NCBI GenBank assembly: GCA_902764045.1 | Contig: CACWUI010000044.1 | Location: forward strand, 1 to 8,702 | Reading direction: 5' to 3' | Length of the DNA: 8,702 bases | DNA from: an uncultured Lachnospiraceae bacterium | GTDB taxonomy: Bacteria > Bacillota > Clostridia > Lachnospirales > Lachnospiraceae | In this document: piece by piece, positions 1 to 6,400 of the stretch | Position numbering within the stretch: the first letter of the stretch is position 1 | Layout of the letters: every line of letters starts with the position of its first letter | Notes under the pieces: generated by a model | Told to the model about the DNA's origin: nothing | Databases searched by the model: none | Seen by the model: the letters and a program-made list of their open reading frames with translations, nothing else | Made by a program: the position numbers and the translations under genes

Positions 1-80
1 AGAACATTTTTCATTGCGACACTGAAAGAACAAAGCATGATATCATTAAAAGAAACTTGAAGGACCGGGGGATTATTTAA
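1..80 (+). CDS. 3' end of an upstream gene, probably MiaA (tRNA dimethylallyltransferase) C-terminus
   Basis: Reading from base 3, an open frame runs to a TAA at 78-80 and gives about 25 residues beginning NIFHCDTERT and ending LKDRGII. The stop directly abuts the GTG start of the next gene, which suggests translational coupling. Many Clostridia have miaA in front of the PLP-dependent lyase found next. The tail resembles the poorly conserved end of MiaA, after its WF-REK motif, where a short beta strand and a terminal helix ending in a LK-GII-like sequence are common. MiaA adds the isopentenyl group to A37 of tRNAs reading UNN codons. The fragment is too short for firm assignment: the open frame and abutment are seen, the identity is inferred. 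A competing frame from base 1 stops at 58-60 and fits the junction less well. Confidence 0.42.
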   Translation, partial: NIFHCDTERTKHDIIKRNLKDRGII

Positions 81-1358
81 GTGAAGGATTTTATAAGATC
101 TGACTTTGGAATAGATGAGAAAGTGATCGGGTTTTGCAATGAGATACTTAAAAACCTTGAAGACAGGTTTTCTCATATAGATCAAAATGCCGAATACAAT
201 CAGTTAAAGGTTGTTTCGGCATTTCAGAAAGAAAAGATATCTGCGGAACATCTTTCCGGGTCTACGGGATACGGTTATGATGATGCGGGAAGAGATGCTC
301 TGGAAAGGGTATATGCTCATATTTTCGAGACAGAGGATGCATTGGTGCGCCCCCAGATAGTAAGCGGGACGCATGCCATAAATCTTGCTCTGGCGGGAAA
401 TCTCCGCCCCGGTGATGAGCTTTTATCGCCTGTTGGAAAGCCCTATGACACCATGGACGAAATAATAGGCATACGTGATTGCCCCGGAAGTCTTAGGGAA
501 TACGGGGTTTCTTACCGTCAGGTGGATCTGCTTGAAGATGGCGGTTTTGATCTTGAAAATATCAGGAGATCCGTAAATGAAAAAACTAAAATGGTCACCA
601 TACAGAGATCAAAGGGCTATGCCGTAAGACCCAGCCTTTCGGTGGACCGGATAGGTGAGCTTATTTCATTTATAAAAGAAATAAAACCTGACGTTATCTG
701 TATGGTTGACAACTGCTACGGTGAATTTGTGGAAAAGACAGAACCAACACAGGTGGGGGCGGATATTATAGCCGGTTCTCTTATAAAAAATCCCGGTGGC
801 GGACTGGCGCCATGCGGAGGGTATATAGCCGGACGAAGAGATCTGGTAGAGAGTGCTGCTTTTAGGCTTACATCTCCCGGACTGGGTAAAGAAGTGGGAG
901 CTACACTTGGTGTAAATGAGAAGTTCTATCAGGGGCTGTTTCTTGCACCGGTAGTTACGGCATCTGCTTTAAAGACTGCGGTCTTTGCGGCTGCGGTTTA
1001 TGAGAAGCTAGGATTCAAATGTATTCCCGACAGTAAATCCGCGCGTACAGATATTATACAGGCAGTTGAGCTTAAAACTCCTGAAGGACTTCTTGCGTTT
1101 TGTGAAGGGATACAGTCAGCGGCACCTGTGGATTCTTACGTTACACCTGTTGCAGATGATATGCCGGGATATGACTCTGAAGTAGTAATGGCCGCAGGGG
1201 CTTTTGTACAGGGTTCGTCCATAGAGCTAAGCGCAGACGGTCCCATGAGAGAGCCTTACGCCGCATATTTCCAGGGAGGTCTTACATGGCCTCACGGCAA
1301 GCTTGGTATCATGAAAAGTATTCAGAGTCTTTATGAAAAAGGGTTGCTCACTTTTTAG
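81..1358 (+). CDS. Methionine gamma-lyase family / aluminium-resistance family PLP enzyme
   Basis: A cytosolic fold-type I PLP enzyme of 425 residues, full length for this Firmicutes family. The family is annotated as methionine gamma-lyase or aluminium resistance protein and is related to Cys/Met-metabolism lyases. The N-terminal block AEYNQLKVVSAFQ and the GYGYDDAGRDALE motif (about 63-76) are family signatures. SGTHAI (95-100) is the usual substrate/phosphate loop region. VDNCYGEF (209-216) carries the Asp that contacts the PLP ring nitrogen (D210). GSLIKNPGGG (232-241) carries the lysine expected to form the Schiff base (K236). The GTG start has a purine-rich GGGGGA at 67-72, 8 bases upstream, and lies directly after the previous stop. 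The physiological substrate is unsettled, so a C-S lyase role is a family inference. It sits in an apparent operon with the upstream gene and with the TraX-family gene 8 bases downstream. Confidence 0.9.
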   Translation: MKDFIRSDFGIDEKVIGFCNEILKNLEDRFSHIDQNAEYNQLKVVSAFQKEKISAEHLSGSTGYGYDDAGRDALERVYAHIFETEDALVRPQIVSGTHAINLALAGNLRPGDELLSPVGKPYDTMDEIIGIRDCPGSLREYGVSYRQVDLLEDGGFDLENIRRSVNEKTKMVTIQRSKGYAVRPSLSVDRIGELISFIKEIKPDVICMVDNCYGEFVEKTEPTQVGADIIAGSLIKNPGGGLAPCGGYIAGRRDLVESAAFRLTSPGLGKEVGATLGVNEKFYQGLFLAPVVTASALKTAVFAAAVYEKLGFKCIPDSKSARTDIIQAVELKTPEGLLAFCEGIQSAAPVDSYVTPVADDMPGYDSEVVMAAGAFVQGSSIELSADGPMREPYAAYFQGGLTWPHGKLGIMKSIQSLYEKGLLTF

Positions 1359-1366
1359 GGAAAAAA

Positions 1367-2068
1367 ATGGATGAAAAATTTAAGTTTGCCGTATTAAACG
1401 GCAATACTCTTAAATTAATAGCACTTATAGCCATGACAGTTGATCATGTAGGAGAGATATTATTCCCGCATATTATAATTCTTCGGATAATTGGGAGGCT
1501 TGCGTATCCGATCTTTGCTTTTATGATCGCAGAGGGGTGTTTTTATACAAAGCACAAATACCGATATTTCTTTGAGGTTCTGGGAATAGGGGCATTATGC
1601 CAGATCGTTTATTTTGTTATGTTTGGAAGTCTTTATATGAACATAATGATAGTTTTTGCTTTTTCAATACTGATAACCTTTACTATACAAAAAGCGATTG
1701 ATACAAGAAAAGTCGGCATGGTGATACTTGCGGCTTTTCTTGTTGGTCTCGCGTTCTTTTTATCGGTCATACTGCCGAATTATGTGAAAGGGTTACAGTT
1801 TGACTACGGCTTTGTGGGTATCATACTGCCGGTCGCAGTATATCTGATACCTAAGTTTAAACTAAAACTTGCGGTATTTGCCGCCGGGCTTATAGTTCTT
1901 TCTGTCTTTAATAACCCTTCCGTTCAATACTGGGGGCTTTTCAGTATTCCTCTGTTGATGTTGTATAACGGGAAGAGAGGTAAGTTAAAGATCAAACATT
2001 TCTTTTATATCTATTATCCGGCACATATGGTGGGGATATGGTTGGTGAGTTTTTGTCTGATGCACTGA
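1367..2068 (+). CDS. TraX family integral membrane protein
   Basis: A 233-residue polytopic membrane protein with roughly eight hydrophobic segments. It shows the TraX hallmarks: LKLIALIAMTVDHVG (15-29, with D26-H27), GRLAYPIFAFMIAEG (43-57) and a C-terminal YYPAHM motif (216-221, H220). TraX of the F plasmid N-acetylates pilin. Chromosomal Firmicutes homologues are thought to be membrane acyltransferases, but their substrates are unknown. The start is an ATG 8 bases after the preceding stop. The stop's own sequence flows into AGGGA, a weak ribosome site with short spacing, so translation is probably coupled to the lyase gene. No conjugation genes are nearby, so a role in plasmid transfer is unlikely; modification of an envelope polymer is the more reasonable guess. 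The family call is firm and the function is not. Confidence 0.88.
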   Translation: MDEKFKFAVLNGNTLKLIALIAMTVDHVGEILFPHIIILRIIGRLAYPIFAFMIAEGCFYTKHKYRYFFEVLGIGALCQIVYFVMFGSLYMNIMIVFAFSILITFTIQKAIDTRKVGMVILAAFLVGLAFFLSVILPNYVKGLQFDYGFVGIILPVAVYLIPKFKLKLAVFAAGLIVLSVFNNPSVQYWGLFSIPLLMLYNGKRGKLKIKHFFYIYYPAHMVGIWLVSFCLMH

Positions 2069-2097
2069 GTAAACTGATGAAATGATGCTGATATGTG

Positions 2098-2127
2098 TTA
2101 CCATTATCTTATAGAGTTTTGTAGTAT
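2098..2127 (+). promoter_or_regulatory. Possible weak sigma-A promoter before the glycosyltransferase fragment
   Basis: TTACCA (2098-2103) and TAGTAT (2122-2127) are separated by 18 bases in the 109-base spacer between traX and the glycosyltransferase fragment. Each hexamer is an imperfect match. No convincing terminator lies after traX, so read-through from the upstream operon is an alternative. Low confidence. Confidence 0.22.
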
Positions 2128-2164
2128 ACGGTAAAATCGTACAAACGATGAGGGGATGTCAAAC

Positions 2165-2169
2165 AGGAG
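2165..2169 (+). promoter_or_regulatory. Ribosome binding site fixing the glycosyltransferase start at 2178
   Basis: AGGAG at 2165-2169 lies 8 bases before the ATG at 2178. An earlier in-frame ATG at 2148 would add ten residues (MRGCQTGVIN) that do not belong to the family. The protein from 2178 opens with MKILFVNHFPL, the normal first beta strand of a GT-B enzyme, so 2178 is preferred. Confidence 0.7.
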
Positions 2170-2177
2170 TTATTAAT

Positions 2178-2555
2178 ATGAAGATCTTATTTGTCAATCA
2201 TTTTCCGCTTACCGGTTCAGGAAGTGGAGTATATACATGCAATCTGGCTAAGAGTCTGAAGGCAAAAGGTCATGAGTGCGCTATTATCTTTCCGGATAAC
2301 CGGAGTGAATATGAGGTATACGATGGTATAGAACTTTTTCCTGTGTTTTTTAAGAATAAGGAGAACATAGAAGGCGTAGGACAGGCAGAGTTTAATTTTC
2401 CGTGTTTTACCACACATCCGCGCAGTACATTCTCATACAGGGACATGACTGATGACCAATGGAATGTATATGAGGAAATGTTCCGCAAGAAGATAAATGA
2501 AGTAGTGGATAAATTTAAACCGGATATTATAAGCACCGCCCGTACAGCAGCATGA
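2178..2555 (+). CDS. 3'-truncated family 4 (GT-B) glycosyltransferase, N-terminal fragment
   Basis: The 125-residue product starts with MKILFVNHFPLTGSGSGVYT, followed by NLAKSLKAKGHE, the first strand, Gly-rich loop and first helix of a GT-B glycosyltransferase acceptor domain. It continues to VDKFKPDII, where the family normally goes on with a His-containing DVIH-type motif and then the whole nucleotide-sugar-binding C-terminal half. Here it ends after STARTAA at a stop at 2553-2555. Those last seven residues are translated from antisense of the neighbouring M14 gene and are not native. Intact relatives are about 370-400 residues, so about two thirds are missing, including the donor-binding EX7E region. 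The fragment cannot be an active transferase. The native part ends near 2525-2531. A deletion scar or a mis-joined assembly would both produce this. Confidence 0.78.
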   Translation: MKILFVNHFPLTGSGSGVYTCNLAKSLKAKGHECAIIFPDNRSEYEVYDGIELFPVFFKNKENIEGVGQAEFNFPCFTTHPRSTFSYRDMTDDQWNVYEEMFRKKINEVVDKFKPDIISTARTAA

Positions 2556-3095
2556 ACGAACATAATACTCTGTATTTACGCAATCTATCATCTTTTTTGA
2601 AGCTTCCGTAACAGGAGAGTCACCCAGATAGTAAGCATAAGGGATTAGATTCTCGTAGCCTTCCCCGCTATGAAGATCGATATAAGCATCGGCATTTTTT
2701 ATAAATATCTCAAAAAGCATATGCGCAAGTCGGTCTGCTTCCGAACCGTCGGGATTACCGGGAAAAACGCGGTTCAAATTCTTGCCGTCTTCGTAAACCG
2801 TACTCATGGTACGGTTTTCAAAACCGGATCTGTTGGCGAGGGGTACGATGATAATGTTTCCGTTTATATCATCGGGTTCGAACTCATTTGAAAGCTCAAT
2901 GGCGGCCTGGATACCCACGTACTCTGCGTTGTGTATTCCGGCAGTTATGAGAACGGTGGGGCCTTCGTTTTTTCCGCATATAAGAACGTGCGGTACATGA
3001 AGCTCAGTGCCCTCTACATGTACATGATCGGTAATGTTTTTTCCCGGCTTTAATTCATGGCCGGCTATCAACTTTTTTTTCCATGGTATGTTCAC
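2433..3095 (-). CDS. 3'-truncated succinylglutamate desuccinylase/aspartoacylase family (M14-type) zinc hydrolase
   Basis: Read leftward, about 190 residues belong to the AstE/aspartoacylase branch of the M14 zinc carboxypeptidase superfamily. The zinc ligands are visible as H55 and E58 in AGIHNAEYVGIQ and H142 in YIDLHSGEG. NRSGFENR and GKNLNRVFPG (104-113) are the substrate-binding arginine motifs. Members hydrolyse an amide next to a carboxylate; the exact substrate cannot be told. The recognisable sequence ends at CTGGAYN (184-190, about base 2526). The last 30 residues, to a stop at 2433-2435, are antisense of the glycosyltransferase fragment. Intact relatives are about 300-350 residues, so the C-terminal third, with the usual catalytic Glu region, is gone. 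The frame's first codon is GTG at 3093-3095, but its ribosome site AAGGAG (3095-3100 on the opposite strand) overlaps that codon. An ATG at 3082-3084 is ideally spaced but out of frame by one base because of an A8 run. The gene has its own promoter and a candidate operator. Confidence 0.8.
   Translation of the reverse strand: MNIPWKKKLIAGHELKPGKNITDHVHVEGTELHVPHVLICGKNEGPTVLITAGIHNAEYVGIQAAIELSNEFEPDDINGNIIIVPLANRSGFENRTMSTVYEDGKNLNRVFPGNPDGSEADRLAHMLFEIFIKNADAYIDLHSGEGYENLIPYAYYLGDSPVTEASKKMIDCVNTEYYVRSCCCTGGAYNIRFKFIHYFIYLLAEHFLIYIPLVISHVPV
2523..2532. other. Tail-to-tail breakpoint between two truncated, unrelated genes
   Basis: Left of this point the sequence codes rightward for a glycosyltransferase. 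Right of it the sequence codes leftward for an M14-type hydrolase. Neither gene has its C-terminal part, and no base separates the two families: GAT ATT ATA reads as D-I-I of the transferase and, reversed, as the Y-N end of GGAYN of the hydrolase. The AT-only ATATTATA (2524-2531) could serve as microhomology. The breakpoint is seen to within about 8 bases; its cause is not known. Confidence 0.75.
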
Positions 3096-3102
3096 TCCTT
3101 AT

Positions 3103-3118
3103 ATGAATAATTGTTCAT
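3103..3118. promoter_or_regulatory. 16-base dyad, candidate operator for the M14 gene
   Basis: ATGAATAATTGTTCAT pairs with its own reverse complement at 14 of 16 positions; only the sixth and eleventh bases break symmetry. It lies just downstream of the leftward -10 hexamer and overlaps the expected transcription start of the M14 gene, a common place for a repressor site. Regulator identity is unknown. Confidence 0.4.
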
Positions 3119-3124
3119 GCGTAC

Positions 3125-3153
3125 ATATTAAAGGTAAATTATTAACTTGTCAA
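3125..3153 (-). promoter_or_regulatory. Leftward sigma-A promoter for the M14-type gene
   Basis: On the minus strand, TTGACA (bases 3153 to 3148) is a perfect -35. It is followed after 17 bases by TAATAT (3130 to 3125), a 4-of-6 match to the -10. Transcription would start near 3118, leaving a leader of about 20-35 bases with AAGGAG. Spacing and placement fit the truncated hydrolase well, so its control region is intact though its coding region is not. Confidence 0.6.
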
Positions 3154-3236
3154 TAGGGAGCAAAAACTCTTGTTGTTCTTGCATTTTAAATGATATGAAA
3201 AATATCGTGAAAGTGTGTAAAATAGGGATTTTTAAT

Positions 3237-3266
3237 TTGACAAAAATCGAACAAGTGGAGTATAAT
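3237..3266 (+). promoter_or_regulatory. Strong rightward sigma-A promoter for the giant surface protein
   Basis: TTGACA (3237-3242) and TATAAT (3261-3266) both match consensus exactly, separated by 18 bases and set in AT-rich flanks. Transcription should start near 3273 and give a leader of about 50 bases. Two consensus hexamers suggest strong expression unless another factor intervenes. It is divergent from the M14 promoter, with about 85 bases between the two -35 boxes. Confidence 0.8.
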
Positions 3267-3307
3267 ATATAGCAAGTAAATTTATATAGATTTAAGAAAA
3301 AATGATG

Positions 3308-3313
3308 AAGGAG
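3308..3313 (+). promoter_or_regulatory. Ribosome binding site of the giant surface protein
   Basis: AAGGAG at 3308-3313 lies 10 bases before the ATG at 3324 and is followed by further purines (AGGAAAGG). Two earlier ATGs at 3302 and 3305 lie upstream of or against this site and lead into a different, quickly closed frame. This and the signal peptide decide the start at 3324. Confidence 0.8.
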
Positions 3314-3323
3314 AGGAAAGGAA

Positions 3324-3440
3324 ATGCACAAAAAAAAGAATGTTTCAAAAATAATTATTAGCATGGCGCTTGCGCTTTTGTTGGTGTTCGGAATACTGGC
3401 ATCGCCACTTTTGGGGACCAGCAAGACGTATGCGGCGGCA
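3324..3440 (+). other. Sec signal peptide of the giant surface protein
   Basis: Residues 1-39 begin MHKKKNVSK, then a hydrophobic stretch of about 20 residues (III, ALALLLVFGILA) and a polar SKTYAAA. Cleavage is likely after A37 or A39. This shows that the product is exported by Sec. Confidence 0.85.
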
Positions 3441-6400
3441 ACAACGAGACAGGCAAGCACTTGGGCAGAACTCAGAGATGCGATTTCTGACTCGGCAAAT
3501 GGAGATGTCATTGAGATAACTCAAGATATCATGGCAAGCAAAGCAAAAGACAAAAATGGAAACGACTTTACCACGATTGACATTTCCGGGGCCAAGACTG
3601 TTACCATTAAAGCCAAGGATGGCGAAAATGTAACGATCTATCGCAAAAAGGGAGAGTCAGACTTCCCTATGTTCAAGACGTCAAATGAAAAAGCCGGAAT
3701 TATTCTCGGTGAAGGATTGACACTTACCGGTCAGCAAGTAGAAGGAGATTGCTCACCTGGCTCGGGGTTTACCGTGACTTTTTCTAACGGTGGAGATCCT
3801 GAGAAAACTGAGACCAAAACTTTTAATGCAGACGAAGAAGTTTATAAAAATCCACCGTCTGCGGATTGGAATCCGGGAAATGGCTATCAGTTTGTTGGCT
3901 GGACATTTAAGACCAGTGCTGACGGTGCTTCCCAGTCAACAAAGGGAACTCAGTATCCCGCTTATACCGGGTTTACAGTACCAGAAGGCAAAAAAGGCGA
4001 AATGACAGTAGTTGCCGAGTATGAAAGAACAAATTTTGTTGTTACTTGGTCAAACGGTGTTTCCGGTGATGGAGCAAAGACGGAAGTCTGGGATCTCTAT
4101 GGTGCTGACGGAGCCATCAAAAAGAGTGTTGGCGACGATCTTATCAAGATTCCGGATGCTGACTGGAAACCCGGTGCCGACTATGTCTTTAAAGGATGGA
4201 AATACATCCTGTCAGAGGGCGGTTCCGCTGTGACATCATCTTCTGATGGAAAAGTTATGGACGGAAGCACTCAGGTTAAGATGGGCAACACCGCAACCAA
4301 TATGACAATCGTTGCACAGTGGGAAAAGCCTGCTGCAAGTTCAGAGTACCATCTTAAAGAAAAAGATGGCAATAGAAAGCTTGTATATGATACAGGTGGT
4401 AGATTGTTGTTAAGGGCTATATCCAGTGAAGGTTCTGATTACAAGTATGTAAGGGTTGTAAGTATTAATTCAGACGGTGTGATTACGGTTAATGTAACTG
4501 GCATTACCGATGGACAATACGTTATATGTCAGATGCGTGCCGTTCAACTGACTAACAATAAAGACCATCAGTTTTTTTTGAAGGCGCATTCAGATACGGG
4601 TGGGGATAAAGGAACCCCTGCAACGACATCATCAGATCCAATATATCTATACTCAGCATGGCCTAAAGGTTATATGTCTGGTTATAGTGATGCTGGTTGG
4701 GAAATCGGCACTGCGATGGAATTCACCCTGACCCCTGCAGCTGGTGGTTCCGGAGGTGGCGGAAGCGCGACTCCATACACCAGCCAAGTTGATCCGGAAT
4801 ATGACGATCATGATCCGGAGGAATATCCGACAACCGTTCAGCCTTCTTATAGCGACCAAGCCGTATCTCAGGGATGTGACGGAAATTGTACAACATATAC
4901 GAAAGATGATTTTGCCGGTGGCGAATCCGGTTCCCCCAGAGGTTTCTTTGTACAGGTAGAAGCCGGTACAGTTTCTCTTGAGGGTGCAACACTGGAGAAC
5001 TTCAATACTTCAACCACAGCATCCAATACTCCGAAGTTCGTTGCCCCTGTGGCAGTTATCGGTGAAAACTCAACCTTTGATGTTAAGTCCGGTAATATCC
5101 GGAACAATATCGTCGGCTACATTGCTAAAGATGAGAATTCAAATTGGAACGCAAATGCTATCAAGAAATATGTTAAAGGTGGAGCTCCAAATGCTAAGCG
5201 CACTAATGCTCCTGACAGAAGATGGACAGCGGCTGATCTTGATGTAACTGGTACAGCTGGTGCGATAATTTACGCTAACGGAGCCGACGGTACTATTTCC
5301 GGTGGTAACATCGGATATAACCGCGGTGATACCGGCGGTGTAATGGTTACTGATTCTGGTTCATTTGTAACCATTAATGGAAGTGCAGATATTAATCACA
5401 ATATCGGTGTTCAGTTCGGTGGTGGTACGACTGTTGAAAACGGCGGTTCCATCTACATGGACGGCGGTAAGATTAATAACAATATTGCTTGGTTTGGCGG
5501 CGGTGCTGTTTTCGCAACTGAGAACGGTATCGATTGGTTAATTGGCAGCCAAACTAAAGCACAAAGACAAGGTGGTAACTTTACATTAAACAATGGTGAA
5601 TTGGCTTACAATAGTGCCTTCACACGTGGTGGTGCTATTCTGGTTGATTCCAATGGTGTTGCTTTACTTGGTGGTAGCATTCACGATAATACTTCACGTA
5701 TGCTAGGTGGTGCTGCTTATGTAATGGGTGACCATCCTGACTATTCATATACCCTCTATATAGAAAAAGGTGAAATCACTAACAACGAAGCTATTCCGGC
5801 TACTTGGGCGGAACCTACCGTAACAGATACACCGATGTCTAAGAAGATTGTTGCTGCTCCTTCAAATTGCGGAACACTTACGGATTTATTCGGTGAAGAT
5901 GCAAAGCCGACAAGTGGCTCAACTGATGACACGGTAGATCCTTATGTCAATGGACAAGCATTCAATGACAGTACCGGTGGTGGTGTTTGGGTTTGTGCGT
6001 ATGGTTCTACAGTTCTAGACTTAGACACTAATAAAGTATGGATTCACGGCAATAAGGCATATGGCTCCACTGGTGATCCGAGCTTGATTAATAGAGCGGA
6101 TAAAAAAGAAGCCAATACGAAGAATAAAGATCCAGAAAGTGAGGAGGGAAGTTCTGGAGGTAAGGACTTCCACTCAGATAATGGTGGCGACGGTACCTTG
6201 CTGATGATGAACGCTGAAAATTCTAACTGGTACGATGAAAACACCAAAAATCAGTATGATCCGGGTGAAGTTGATGGTGAAATCCGCAACTTAACATTCA
6301 CTGGTGGCGAACCTGAAGCTCACGAAGGCGGCGTTCAGATTTACAACAACGCATCCCGCCGTGGTGGTGGTTTAGCAGCCGACGGTACATTCGTATTTGG

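Noticed and set aside
2670..3000. Plus-strand short open frames
   Set aside because: They are antisense to the zinc-binding and Arg motifs of the M14-type gene and have no ribosome sites or recognisable product.
3192..3206. GATAT-gaaaa-ATATC small hairpin in the intergenic region
   Set aside because: A five-pair AT-rich stem with no T run is too weak to call a terminator or operator.
3128..3511. Minus-strand open frame of 127 codons across the divergent promoter region
   Set aside because: It is antisense to the signal peptide and promoter of the giant gene, has no family features, and its hydrophobic, Phe-rich composition is a by-product of the A-rich opposite strand.
3790..4233. Plus-strand open frames of 71 and 73 codons
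   Set aside because: They are out-of-frame shadows of the InlB-type repeats, without ribosome sites or family features.
4572..4579. T8 tract inside the giant gene
   Set aside because: It encodes an unremarkable Phe-Phe within an uninterrupted frame. Slippage is possible, but nothing else marks it as a switch.
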